Below are positions 18,233 through 27,478 of a stretch of 64,000 nucleotides of DNA, piece by piece (the stretch's first letter is position 1; each line of letters begins with the position of its first letter). Source of the DNA: Anaerotignum sp. MSJ-24 (GTDB lineage: Bacteria > Bacillota > Clostridia > Lachnospirales > Anaerotignaceae). The stretch covers positions 372,001 through 436,000 of the forward strand of contig NZ_JAHLPX010000007.1 in NCBI RefSeq assembly GCF_018918145.1, written 5' to 3'. A model generated the notes under the pieces. It was not told the DNA's origin. It did no database searches and saw only the letters and a list, made by a program, of their open reading frames with translations. A program made the translations under genes and the position numbers.

Positions 18233-19109
18233 TTATATATTAAGAGCAACTGCGGCAGACGGACTTATCAGAGCATTTGCCGCTACAACAAAAAATACAG
18301 TTCAGACAGCAAGATCTCTTCATAACACAACTCCGGTTGCGTCTGCGGCTTTAGGCAGACTTCTTACAGCCGGAGCAATGATGGGAACTATGCTTAAGGG
18401 CGAGAAAGACCTTGTTACATTGCAGATAAAGGGTGACGGCCCTATCGAAGGACTTCTTGTTACAGCCGACAGCAAAGGCAGAGTTAAGGGTTATCCATTT
18501 AATCCAAATGTAGATATACCTCCCAAATCGCCTGTTAAGCTTGATGTTGGCGGAGCAGTTGGCAAAGGTTATCTTACAGTAATTAAGGATCTCGGACTTA
18601 AAGAGCCTTATGTAGGAAAGACAGAGCTTGTTTCGGGAGAAATTGCAGAGGATCTCACATATTATTATGCAAAGAGTGAGCAGATACCGACAGCCATTGC
18701 ACTCGGCGTTCTTGTTGATACGGATACATCAATAAAAGCGGCAGGCGGATTTATAATCCAGCTTATGCCCGGAGCAACGCTTGAGGTTGCAACAATGCTT
18801 GAGGAAAGAATAACTCATCTTAAGTATATAACAGAGCTTCTTGACAGAGGCGAAACACCGGAAACTATACTTGATGCTGTTCTCGGTGATATGGATCTTG
18901 AAATAATTGATAAGATGCCTACCGAATTTTATTGTGATTGCTCAAGAGAGAGAGTTGAAAAAGCACTTATTTCAATAGGTGAAAAGGACTTAAGAACTAT
19001 CCTTGAAGAGGATAAAAAAGCAGAAATATCATGTCATTTCTGTAACAAGGTTTATAACTTTGATGAGGCAGATCTTAAAAAGCTCTTAGACGAAGCGACA
19101 TCCAAGTAA
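18225..19109 (+). CDS. hslO: Redox-regulated chaperone Hsp33 (HslO)
   Basis: 294 residues. The N terminus (LIRAFAATTKNTVQTARSLH), GPIEGLLVTADSKGRVKGY and the C-terminal redox switch with CDCS ... CHFC (zinc-binding CxC...CxxC) define Hsp33. The zinc centre is lost and the cysteines become disulphide-bonded under oxidation, which turns on the holdase activity. It overlaps the methyltransferase gene upstream, and a Nudix gene follows. Confidence 0.97.
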   Translation: MDDYILRATAADGLIRAFAATTKNTVQTARSLHNTTPVASAALGRLLTAGAMMGTMLKGEKDLVTLQIKGDGPIEGLLVTADSKGRVKGYPFNPNVDIPPKSPVKLDVGGAVGKGYLTVIKDLGLKEPYVGKTELVSGEIAEDLTYYYAKSEQIPTAIALGVLVDTDTSIKAAGGFIIQLMPGATLEVATMLEERITHLKYITELLDRGETPETILDAVLGDMDLEIIDKMPTEFYCDCSRERVEKALISIGEKDLRTILEEDKKAEISCHFCNKVYNFDEADLKKLLDEATSK

Positions 19110-19126
19110 TTATTCGGAGGTCGTGT

Positions 19127-19546
19127 ATGAGGTCGGGATTTGCACTGGCTGCAAAGGCAGTTATAGTGAATGGGGATAAAATACTTCTTTTAAGAAGAAG
19201 TAAAAAAGAAATGGAAAAAAGCTTTCTTAACAAATATGAGGTATGGGATTTGCCGGGAGGCAGTGTGCGTTTCTGCGAAAAATGCACAGAAGGTCTTTTA
19301 AGAGAAATTTCCGAAGAAACCTCGGTTAAGGTAAAAATAATAAAACCGCTCAGAATATTTGATGTTATCAGAGAGCAGGTACATATGACGCTTTGTACAT
19401 ACTTATGTGTGTATAAAGGCGGAAAGGTAATACTCAGCGAAGAACACGACAGCTATTATTGGCTTACGGTCAAAGAAGCTGAAGAGATGAAGATTCCGAA
19501 CTGGATGATAAAGGATATGAAAAGAGCGTTACAGGAATTAAAATAA
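19127..19546 (+). CDS. Nudix hydrolase
   Basis: 139 residues. The Nudix box reads from GGSVRFCEKCTEG to LLREISEETSVKV, with the REx(S)EE core intact; the first glycine-to-glutamate spacing is normal. It hydrolyses a nucleoside diphosphate linked to another group, but the substrate is not predictable. Of note is a RSKKEMEKSFLNKYEVWDLP segment before the box. It lies 17 bases after hslO behind TCGGAGGTCG. Confidence 0.88.
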   Translation: MRSGFALAAKAVIVNGDKILLLRRSKKEMEKSFLNKYEVWDLPGGSVRFCEKCTEGLLREISEETSVKVKIIKPLRIFDVIREQVHMTLCTYLCVYKGGKVILSEEHDSYYWLTVKEAEEMKIPNWMIKDMKRALQELK

Positions 19547-19560
19547 CTGACAATAATATT

Positions 19561-19594
19561 TGCCGAACCTTTGAAAAAAAGGCTCGGCATTTTT
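19561..19594. terminator. Bidirectional terminator between the Nudix and binding-protein genes
   Basis: TGCCGAACCTTT and AAAGGCTCGGCA form a stem with one G-U pair; T runs flank it on the plus strand (CATTTTTAG). It separates convergent genes. Confidence 0.75.
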
Positions 19595-19597
19595 AGC

Positions 19598-20608
19598 TTA
19601 TTTTATATTTTTGACTGCGTTTTCCGCAAAACTGTTATCTATAAAGCCGTCAAAATCAACACGTTTGGAAAGTTCTCCGCCGAATTCCATTATGTCTTCA
19701 ATATGCTCAAGGCTTTCTTTTTCGAATATCGGATCGGTTTTCCATGTGTCCTGAGCTTTATACCGCTCGATTATGCCGGTAAGCGTTTCAAGATCGCTTT
19801 CGGTGAAGTACGGAAGTATTACTGCAGCAATTTCTTCGGAGGTATGCTCGTTTACCCAGAGCTGTCCTTTGTATATTGCATTTGTGAAGGACTGTATTAT
19901 TTCGGGATTTTCATTTATATAATCCGAGGTGGACATATATACCGTATACGGAACAAAGCCGGATTCGGTTCCGAGAGATGCCACAACATGGCCTAAGCCC
20001 TTCTGCTCCAAAGCCGATGCAGACGGCTCAAATTCAACTGTGTAATCTCCGACATCGGCCGCAAATGCTCCGGAGGTAGATTCAAAGGAAATATTGTTTA
20101 TTATATCTACGTCTTTGCCTTTTTCCAGACCTTTTTCATTGAGAACGTATTCCAACACAAGCTCCGGCATACCGCCCGGTCTGCCGCCGATTATTGATTT
20201 TCCCTTTAAATCCGACCATTTGAAATTCGGTTCATCTTTTCTCGATACAAGAAAGTTTCCGGCACGTTGTGTAAGCTGTGCAAATGTTTTTATATGATCT
20301 TCCTTACCTTCATTAATTATATATATTCCGGCTTCTGTTCCGAGAAGTGCAATGTCTGCCGAATCGGATAAAAGAGCTGTCATGCTTTTATCGGCTCCCT
20401 GACCGACAGAAAGCTCAATATCCAAGCCTTCTTCATTGAAATATCCATTTTCCAGTGCTACATACTGCGGTGCATAAAATACGGAATGAACAACCTCATT
20501 CAGCCGTACTGTTGTCAGCTCATTTTCTTTTGACGAACCGCAACCGGACAAAGCGGTTATTGCGGAAATTGTTACAGCGGCTATGCTTAATAACTTTTTT
20601 TCAGACAT
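19598..20608 (-). CDS. NMT1/THI5-like ABC transporter substrate-binding lipoprotein
   Basis: 336 residues with a lipoprotein signal (ITALSGCGSSKE). The body (VHSVFYAPQYVALENGYFNE, DLKGKSIIGGRPGGMPELVL, NAIYKGQLWVNEHTSEEI) matches periplasmic-binding-like proteins of the NMT1/THI5 and SsuA type, used for pyrimidine precursors, sulfonates or similar small ligands. Binding proteins of this class normally sit beside a permease and an ATPase, but none is encoded here; upstream lies polA on the other strand and downstream is a terminator. It is therefore an orphan receptor. ATCGGAGGTAAA precedes the ATG. Confidence 0.85.
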   Translation of the reverse strand: MSEKKLLSIAAVTISAITALSGCGSSKENELTTVRLNEVVHSVFYAPQYVALENGYFNEEGLDIELSVGQGADKSMTALLSDSADIALLGTEAGIYIINEGKEDHIKTFAQLTQRAGNFLVSRKDEPNFKWSDLKGKSIIGGRPGGMPELVLEYVLNEKGLEKGKDVDIINNISFESTSGAFAADVGDYTVEFEPSASALEQKGLGHVVASLGTESGFVPYTVYMSTSDYINENPEIIQSFTNAIYKGQLWVNEHTSEEIAAVILPYFTESDLETLTGIIERYKAQDTWKTDPIFEKESLEHIEDIMEFGGELSKRVDFDGFIDNSFAENAVKNIK

Positions 20609-20802
20609 ATATAAATTTACCTCCGATAGAAAAAACGTATTATATTATATGCGGTACCAAAGAATATGTTAATAAAATTGACATGCTTATTTTGTCAAAA
20701 TATAAAGCATTGTTTTATAAATATTAATAAAAAAGTAATGTGTAAACAAAGGAATTGATGTATAATAAATTGATTACATATGACTGACAGGGAGGAAAAA
20801 CA

Positions 20803-23463
20803 ATGTCCCGTAAAAAATTGCTTATTATAGACGGAAACAGTATCGTAAACCGTGCTTTCTACGGTGTTCCGCTTCTTACGGATTCACAGGGAAGGTATAC
20901 AAACGGCGTTTACGGATTTATGAATATATTTTTTAAGCTTATGGACGATGAAAAGCCCGATTATCTCGGTGTTGCCTTTGATGTTCACGCACCTACATTC
21001 AGACATGAAATGTATTCCGATTACAAAGGAAACAGAAAAGGTATGCCCGAAGAATTAAGAGGCCAGATGCCGATTCTTAAAGAGGCACTTGCCGCAATGA
21101 ATGTGTCATGCTTTGAGCTTGCCGGATATGAGGCAGACGATATACTCGGCACAATGGCAAAAAAAGCGGAAGAAAACGGAATAAGTGCAACCGTTGTTTC
21201 CGGCGACAGAGATCTGCTTCAGATATGTACTGAAAATATAAAGGTAAGAATACCGAAAACAGTTAAGGGCAAAACCGAAATAGAGGATTACGGTCCGAAT
21301 GAGGTTGAAAATAAATACGGTGTAAATCCAAAGGCTTTTATTGAGGTAAAGGCTCTTATGGGCGATGCCGGAGATAATGTTCCCGGCGTGCCCGGAATAG
21401 GCGAAAAGACTGCTGTAAAAATAATACAGCAGTACGGTGATGTGGAAAATTCGATAGAGCATGCGGCAGAGATAAAGCCGAAAAAGGCGTCTGAAAATCT
21501 TACAGCCTTTGCAGAACAGGCAAGACTCAGCCGAAAGCTTGTGGAAATTGACCTTAATGTGCCTATTGAATGTAATTTTGACGATATGGACGCCTTAAGA
21601 CCTTATTCCGAAGAGGCTTATAATATATTTAAACAGCTTGGATTTAAAAGTATGCTTGGAAGAGTTAAGCTTGAGGCAAATATAGAGGACGAAGAAAATA
21701 AACAGAAGCATATGCTTTTGCTTAAAGACGCCAACGACGTTAAGGAATTTATAACAAAACTTGAAAACAAGATGTCTGCTTATACGCTTTTGCATGAGGA
21801 TAATGCCGTTGTCGGAATGGCGTTTGCCTGTGATGATGTTACTGCGTGGGCGGAAACAGGCGGGCTTATGTCATCGGATGATTTTCTTAATGCCGTAAAG
21901 TCTTATTTTGAGTCCGAAAGCCTTAAGAAAATAACAATAGACAGCAAATCCGATATGGCATTTTTAAGAAAGAACGGCATTGAATATAACGGTTTGTCAT
22001 TTGATGTGTCCATTGCGGCATATTTAATAAATCCGATGAAGGATACTTACCATTTTGATGATATATCAAGTGAGTTTTTCGGAGAAGAGATAAAATCCGA
22101 AGAGGAAATACTGGGAAAAGGAAAATCAAAGAAAAGCCTTTGGGCAGTTTCTGAGGAAGAAAGAAGATATATTGCCGTAAAGAGTGCGGAAACAGCATTT
22201 AAGGCTAAGGACATACTGGAAAACAAGCTTGATGAAAACGGACAGCATAGTTTATATTATGATATAGAACTGCCGCTCATCGGCGTGCTTTCGGATATGG
22301 AATGGGAAGGTATACTTGTTGATAAAAAAGCACTTGAGGATTTCCAGAAACGTCTTGAGGAAAGTATGAATGAGGTTTCAAAGGAAATATACGAGCTTGC
22401 CGGAGAAAAATTTAATATTAATTCGCCCAAACAGCTTGGAGTTATATTGTTTGAAAAGCTCGGACTTAAGGGCGGCAAAAAGACAAAAACAGGCTATTCA
22501 ACTGCCGCCGATGTTCTCGAAAGCCTTAAGAGAGATAATCCGATAGTCGCAAGTGTGCTTTATTACAGACAGCTTGCAAAGCTCAAGAGTACGTATGCAG
22601 ACGGACTTCTTTCGGTTATTGATAAAAAAACCGGACGAATATATTCTACCTTCAATCAGACAATAACGGCAACCGGAAGAATAAGCTCAACAGAGCCAAA
22701 TCTTCAGAACATTCCTGTAAGACTTGAGCTTGGCAGAGAGCTTAGAAAGGTATTTATACCTAAGGACGGCTGTGAATTTGTTGATGCGGATTATTCGCAG
22801 ATTGAGCTCAGAGTTCTTGCATCTATGGCAGAGGACGAAACGCTTATAAATGCGTTTAAGGAAGGGCAGGATATTCACCGCCTTACTGCATCACAGGTGT
22901 TTAATGTTCCTTTTGATGAGGTTACACCGAAGCAGAGAAGTGAGGCAAAGACGGTCAATTTTGGAATGATATACGGTATGGGAGCGTCAAGCTTAAGCAA
23001 GGACCTCGGAATAACAAGAAAAAGAGCCGAGGAATATATGGCAGGCTATTTTGCAAAATATCCGAATATCAAGGTATATATGAACAGAACAATTACGGAG
23101 GCGTCCGAAAACGGATATGTTTCGACTATTTACGGAAGAAGAAGACCGGTTCCGGAAATAAATTCGGGTAATCCCATACAGAGATCGTTTGCCGAAAGAG
23201 TGGCAATGAATATGCCTATACAAGGCAGTGCCGCAGATATAATCAAGATAGCGATGATTAATGTAAGCAAAAGACTTAAAAACGAAAATATGAAATCAAA
23301 GCTTATATTACAGGTACATGACGAACTCCTTATTGAGGCTTATGATGATGAGGTGGAAAGAGTTAAGCAGTATCTTAAGGAGGAAATGGAGAATGCCGCC
23401 GAACTCAAAGCACCTCTTGAAGTAGATGTACACAGCGGCAAAAGCTGGTATGAGGCAAAATAA
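20803..23463 (+). CDS. polA: DNA polymerase I
   Basis: 886 residues. The N-terminal 5'-3' exonuclease domain (LLIIDGNSIVNRAFYGV, YEADDILGTMA, SGDRDLLQI, GDAGDNVPGVPGIGEKTA) is complete. The central 3'-5' exonuclease-like domain (about 300-470) lacks the DxE of motif I and other catalytic acids, so proofreading is predicted to be absent, as in Bacillus. The polymerase domain is intact: ATGRISSTEPNLQNIPVR, DADYSQIELRVLA, RSEAKTVNFGMIYGMGA and QVHDELLIEA. It acts in Okazaki-fragment processing and repair. coaE follows after 24 bases. Confidence 0.97.
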   Translation: MSRKKLLIIDGNSIVNRAFYGVPLLTDSQGRYTNGVYGFMNIFFKLMDDEKPDYLGVAFDVHAPTFRHEMYSDYKGNRKGMPEELRGQMPILKEALAAMNVSCFELAGYEADDILGTMAKKAEENGISATVVSGDRDLLQICTENIKVRIPKTVKGKTEIEDYGPNEVENKYGVNPKAFIEVKALMGDAGDNVPGVPGIGEKTAVKIIQQYGDVENSIEHAAEIKPKKASENLTAFAEQARLSRKLVEIDLNVPIECNFDDMDALRPYSEEAYNIFKQLGFKSMLGRVKLEANIEDEENKQKHMLLLKDANDVKEFITKLENKMSAYTLLHEDNAVVGMAFACDDVTAWAETGGLMSSDDFLNAVKSYFESESLKKITIDSKSDMAFLRKNGIEYNGLSFDVSIAAYLINPMKDTYHFDDISSEFFGEEIKSEEEILGKGKSKKSLWAVSEEERRYIAVKSAETAFKAKDILENKLDENGQHSLYYDIELPLIGVLSDMEWEGILVDKKALEDFQKRLEESMNEVSKEIYELAGEKFNINSPKQLGVILFEKLGLKGGKKTKTGYSTAADVLESLKRDNPIVASVLYYRQLAKLKSTYADGLLSVIDKKTGRIYSTFNQTITATGRISSTEPNLQNIPVRLELGRELRKVFIPKDGCEFVDADYSQIELRVLASMAEDETLINAFKEGQDIHRLTASQVFNVPFDEVTPKQRSEAKTVNFGMIYGMGASSLSKDLGITRKRAEEYMAGYFAKYPNIKVYMNRTITEASENGYVSTIYGRRRPVPEINSGNPIQRSFAERVAMNMPIQGSAADIIKIAMINVSKRLKNENMKSKLILQVHDELLIEAYDDEVERVKQYLKEEMENAAELKAPLEVDVHSGKSWYEAK

Positions 23464-23487
23464 AAAATAATAAAACTGGTGATAAAT

Positions 23488-24072
23488 ATGAGAATAATAG
23501 GATTAACTGGCGGAACAGGCAGCGGAAAAAGCCATGTAGGCTCAATGCTTAAGGAAAGACACGCATACATAGCCGATGCCGATGTCATAGCACATGAAAT
23601 AATAGAAAAAGAAAAGCCGGCTTATAATGAGCTTGTTGAGCATTTCGGAAAAGGCATACTTGATGAAAACGACAATATTATAAGACGAAAGCTTGGAGAT
23701 ATTGTTTTTTCGGATAAAAATGAGCTTGAATTCCTTGATGAATGCACACATAAATACATAGTTGCGGAAATTAAAAAACTTATTGAAGAAATAACACCGC
23801 AGACGGATAAATATTCGATATTTATAATTGATGCACCTCTTCTTGCAGAGGCAGGACTTGTTGATATATGCGATTCCGTATGGGTGGTTTATGCCGATGA
23901 AAAGGTGAGAGCCGAAAGAATTATGAAACGTGACGGAATAACATATGAGCAGGCAGAAAAACGCATTGCTTCTCAAAAATCATGGAAGGAATACAAGGCT
24001 ATGGGTGCAGTTATAATTGACAACAGCTCAGATGATGATAATATAGAAAGTCAGCTTGATGCTCTTATTTGA
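23488..24072 (+). CDS. coaE: Dephospho-CoA kinase CoaE
   Basis: 194 residues from the ATG at 23488, 6 bases after GGTGAT. The P-loop GLTGGTGSGKSHV at the start, DADVIAHEI, the lid segment MKRDGITYEQAEKRIASQ and the late IIDNSSD block define CoaE. It adds the 3' phosphate in the last step of CoA synthesis. The polA-coaE order is common in Clostridia. Confidence 0.96.
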   Translation: MRIIGLTGGTGSGKSHVGSMLKERHAYIADADVIAHEIIEKEKPAYNELVEHFGKGILDENDNIIRRKLGDIVFSDKNELEFLDECTHKYIVAEIKKLIEEITPQTDKYSIFIIDAPLLAEAGLVDICDSVWVVYADEKVRAERIMKRDGITYEQAEKRIASQKSWKEYKAMGAVIIDNSSDDDNIESQLDALI

Positions 24073-24101
24073 TGATAAAAATACGATTGGGAGCTTTATA
24101 A

Positions 24102-24659
24102 ATGAAAAAAAGTAAATGTTTGATCGGCATTATTATTTTTGTTATAGCGGTTTCGGTTGTATACAGGGCATATGTTGTACCAAATGTGCTTTATCCTGTT
24201 CGCTATGATGAATATGTTGAAAAATATGCCACAGATTATAATATAGATAAAAAACTTGTGTTTGCAGTAATAAAAGCGGAAAGCGGTTTTGATAAAAACG
24301 ACCGTTCAAAAACAGGTGCCAGAGGACTTATGCAGATTATGCCGGAAACAGGCATATGGGCGGCAGATATAATCGGAATTGATGATTTCAGTCTTGATAT
24401 GCTTTATGATGAGGACACAAATATAAGAATAGGCTGTTGGTATCTGAGGTATCTTCTGGATATGTATGACGGAAAACTGGAAACCTCACTTGCCGCTTAT
24501 AATGCGGGCTGCGGAAATGTAAACAAATGGCTTGCAGATTCCAAATACAGTTCAGACGGAGAAACTCTTGATAACATACCGTATAAGGAAACGGACGGAT
24601 ATGTTGAAAAAACCGTTAAATATATGTCTGCCTATGAAAAATATTATAAGGAGCTGTAA
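24102..24659 (+). CDS. Membrane-anchored lytic transglycosylase (SLT domain)
   Basis: 185 residues. One N-terminal membrane segment (CLIGIIIFVIAVSVVYRAYVV) is followed by a goose-type SLT fold: FAVIKAESGFDKNDRS with the catalytic glutamate, KTGARGLMQIMPETGIWAA, NIRIGCWYLRYLLDMY and SLAAYNAGCGNVNKW. It cleaves the MurNAc-GlcNAc bond with formation of the anhydro sugar and acts outside the membrane. It follows coaE by 29 bases and ends 3 bases before the next ATG, indicating co-transcription. Confidence 0.93.
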   Translation: MKKSKCLIGIIIFVIAVSVVYRAYVVPNVLYPVRYDEYVEKYATDYNIDKKLVFAVIKAESGFDKNDRSKTGARGLMQIMPETGIWAADIIGIDDFSLDMLYDEDTNIRIGCWYLRYLLDMYDGKLETSLAAYNAGCGNVNKWLADSKYSSDGETLDNIPYKETDGYVEKTVKYMSAYEKYYKEL

Positions 24660-24662
24660 TTG

Positions 24663-26246
24663 ATGAAAAAAATTATTGCATTGCTTAGTGCTTTGATATT
24701 TGTTATAACAGGCTGTTCGTCCTCCGAAACGGCGGCTGTTCAGGGCAGCGTAACGGGACAGGGGGCATCAATAAACAGCGAAAATAATGATGAAACCGAA
24801 TTACAGCTTTCAATGAATATGACAAAAACACTTAATCCTCTGCTCAATTCAGATGAAACGGTTAATGATGTGTTTACACTGATGTATGAAAATCTTGTAA
24901 ATATAGGTGAGGACGGAAAAGCAGAGCCAAATATTGCCGACAGCTGGACATTTGATGAGGACGGAAAAACAGCACATATTACATTAAAGAGCAGTGTAAG
25001 CTTTTCGGACGGCTCAATACTTACAGCTGACGATGTGATATATTCGCTCAGAACGATAGATAATGCCGAAAATTCATATTATAAAAGCTGTACAGATCAT
25101 ATAAAAAACTGGTCGGCACAGGGCGGCTATCAGATTGACATAACCTTTTATGACAGCGGAGCCGGAAATATGGTATATCTTGCTTTTCCTGTTATAAGCA
25201 GTGCCTTTTACGGCGGAGATTATGCGGTTATGAGTGATAATCCTACAACTGCCGTAACAACCGGTTTATACAGATTTGAAAGCTTTTCTCCGGCAAAGGA
25301 GCTTATGCTTACGGCGGCAATGAATGATTTCAAAGGACAGGCGGCTGTTAATAAAATAACTGTTACAATGACAAAGGACAGGGAAACACAGCTTAATCTG
25401 TTCACAAAGGGCATTACGGATATTCTTCTGGCAGAGGAAACGGAGCTTGCCGGCGGAAATACAGCCTTTAACGGAAAACGTGTAAGCTATATTACAAATG
25501 TGTATGATTTTATAGGCTTTAATTTCAATAACGCCGTATTTATGGATAGAAATATACGTCAGGCAATAGCTTATTCCCTTGATATTCAGAATATAATTGA
25601 CGGAATTTATCTCGGCAATGCTGAAAGAGCATATTCTCCTGTCAGAACATCATCATGGCTTTATGACAGCAGTGTATACGGATATGATAACGATTTGACA
25701 ACGGCAAAAATGCTCGTTGAGCAGTCCGGCTGGAGATTCAGAACAAGCCAGACGGTAAGAGAAAATGAGGACGGCAGGAAGCTTCAGGCGGCAATACTTG
25801 TTAATAAAGAAAATTCCGAAAGATGCCAGGTTGCACAAAATCTTGCTTCGGCATTAAATGCACTTGGCTTTGAGGTATCGGTGACAGAGGCAGATTATCA
25901 GACATATATGGATAAAATAAATAACGGAAGTTATGATATTTTTGTCGGTGGTTGGACAGTATCTCCGTCCAATGATTTTTCAAATATGTTTGGTACCGAT
26001 AATAATGTAATGGGATATTCAAGTTCAAGAATGGATGAATATATTTCCGAATGCAGTTCCGCCGTAACCGATGAAGAAATGATGACCGCATATGGCAAGC
26101 TTCAGAATTATATTTCACAGGAATTGCCTTATATAAGCCTTGTTTACAGAAAATCGTCTGTTTATATGTCGCAGAGAATACACGGAGATCTTACGCCGGT
26201 AAGAAACAGAGTTTTTAACGGCATAGAAAACATAACAGTGAGATAA
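24663..26246 (+). CDS. Family 5 peptide/solute-binding lipoprotein
   Basis: 527 residues from ATG at 24663 (a TTG codon lies just before). The lipobox is FVITGCSSSE. ETVNDVFTLMYENLVNIGED, VSFSDGSILTADDVIYSLRTI and RQAIAYSLDIQNIIDGIYLG are typical of DppA/OppA-type extracytoplasmic binding proteins. The ligand is probably a peptide, but nickel or sugars are possible. As with the NMT1-type protein, no permease or ATPase genes are adjacent; it shares a transcript with the transglycosylase, so uptake of wall peptides is a reasonable guess. Confidence 0.9.
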   Translation: MKKIIALLSALIFVITGCSSSETAAVQGSVTGQGASINSENNDETELQLSMNMTKTLNPLLNSDETVNDVFTLMYENLVNIGEDGKAEPNIADSWTFDEDGKTAHITLKSSVSFSDGSILTADDVIYSLRTIDNAENSYYKSCTDHIKNWSAQGGYQIDITFYDSGAGNMVYLAFPVISSAFYGGDYAVMSDNPTTAVTTGLYRFESFSPAKELMLTAAMNDFKGQAAVNKITVTMTKDRETQLNLFTKGITDILLAEETELAGGNTAFNGKRVSYITNVYDFIGFNFNNAVFMDRNIRQAIAYSLDIQNIIDGIYLGNAERAYSPVRTSSWLYDSSVYGYDNDLTTAKMLVEQSGWRFRTSQTVRENEDGRKLQAAILVNKENSERCQVAQNLASALNALGFEVSVTEADYQTYMDKINNGSYDIFVGGWTVSPSNDFSNMFGTDNNVMGYSSSRMDEYISECSSAVTDEEMMTAYGKLQNYISQELPYISLVYRKSSVYMSQRIHGDLTPVRNRVFNGIENITVR

Positions 26247-26268
26247 AATACAACGGGGAGATGGTAAC

Positions 26269-27261
26269 ATGTCGGAATTAAGACAGGATATACTGACCGG
26301 TGAATGGGTTATATTTGCAGGTAACCGAAAATCAAGACCATATGATTTTATTAAGCACAGCATACCTAAAACATCTGATAAAACCGATTGTCAATTCTGC
26401 CCCGGTAATGAAGCCATGACACCCAATGCGGTTTATCAAAATGCCGCTGATGGAGAATGGACAATAAGAGTATTTCCCAATAAATATCCGGCAGTAAACA
26501 ATGATAAGTCAGAGTGCTGTGATGAAGATTTTTATACATCGGCATATGGAAACGGAATACATGAGGTTGTTGTTGATACGGCAGAGCATTCCGAGGCAAT
26601 ACACGATTTTTCGGTTAAGCATATTGCAGAGGTGCTCAAAACAATACGTTTGAGATATAACGAAATGATGAAAAATCCGGACATAAAATATGTTGAGGCT
26701 TTTAAAAACTGCGGTCCGGAATCCGGTGCATCGCTTATGCACTCGCACTGGCAGATAATTGCTGTTACGGTTGTTCCGAGAGAACAGAAGGTGATATGCG
26801 AACGGAATAATGAATATAAGCTGAAAAACGGAAAATGTGCGGTTTGTGCAATAACGGAATATGAGCTTGATAAAAAAATAAGAATTATAGACGAAAGTGA
26901 TAATTTTGCGGCATATACTCCGTTTGCATCGAGAATGTCCTATGAAATAGATATAGCCGCAAAAAAGCATATTAAGCATTATGGAGATTTCAGTGATGAA
27001 ATGCTTGATGAGCTTGCTTGTATGCTTAAAACAATGCTAAAAATGGTAAGCGGTTTAAGAGAAAATATCTGTTACAATATATGTTTTGAGGATACACCAA
27101 AGGATTGTGACGGACATTGGTTCATGCGTATATTGCCGAGAATGGGAAATCCGGCAGGCTTTGAATATGGAACGAACAGCTATATAAATCCTGTTCTGCC
27201 GGAAACTGCGGCTGAATATTATAGAAATATTTTGGTAAAGAAAAATGAGGTGGTAAAATGA
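26269..27261 (+). CDS. galT: Galactose-1-phosphate uridylyltransferase family (GalT-like)
   Basis: 330 residues. ELRQDILTGEWVIFAGNRK, CQFCPGNEAMTP and SGASLMHSHWQIIAV, with the HxH nucleophile histidine, match the HIT-superfamily GalT enzymes, which swap UMP between UDP-glucose and galactose-1-phosphate. CAVCAITEYEL resembles the metal-binding part seen in such proteins. No galK or galE is nearby, so a different sugar phosphate is possible. The symbol is given for the family. It overlaps the following antitoxin gene by 4 bases. Confidence 0.82.
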   Translation: MSELRQDILTGEWVIFAGNRKSRPYDFIKHSIPKTSDKTDCQFCPGNEAMTPNAVYQNAADGEWTIRVFPNKYPAVNNDKSECCDEDFYTSAYGNGIHEVVVDTAEHSEAIHDFSVKHIAEVLKTIRLRYNEMMKNPDIKYVEAFKNCGPESGASLMHSHWQIIAVTVVPREQKVICERNNEYKLKNGKCAVCAITEYELDKKIRIIDESDNFAAYTPFASRMSYEIDIAAKKHIKHYGDFSDEMLDELACMLKTMLKMVSGLRENICYNICFEDTPKDCDGHWFMRILPRMGNPAGFEYGTNSYINPVLPETAAEYYRNILVKKNEVVK

Positions 27262-27473
27262 GCTATACTGTTGAAAAGAAATATACTATAAAGGAAACAA
27301 CGAAGGTTATTCGTGAAAAAATAGTAAATGATGCTCTTGCGATATCAACTCTTGACGCAAGCGAACCTACTAAAGAAACTATGGATTTGGTACAGGAGTA
27401 TATAGACGGGCAAAAAGAAATTTCAGAAATATTGGAAGCCACTATAAAGCGCTATAAGATTGCAGAGGTATAA
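27258..27473 (+). CDS. VbhA-like antitoxin of the Fic protein
   Basis: 71 residues, overlapping the galT-like stop (ATGA). The helical pattern (ALAISTLDASEPTKET, VQEYIDGQKEISEIL) resembles the antitoxin VbhA domain that blocks Fic toxins by placing a glutamate near the ATP site. The usual (S/T)xxxE(G/N) inhibitory motif is not clear here; STLDA appears where Glu-Gly would be expected. This could weaken inhibition or show a different register. The gene lies 5 bases before the fic gene, in the order expected for such pairs. Confidence 0.75.
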   Translation: MSYTVEKKYTIKETTKVIREKIVNDALAISTLDASEPTKETMDLVQEYIDGQKEISEILEATIKRYKIAEV

Positions 27474-27478
27474 GCTTT

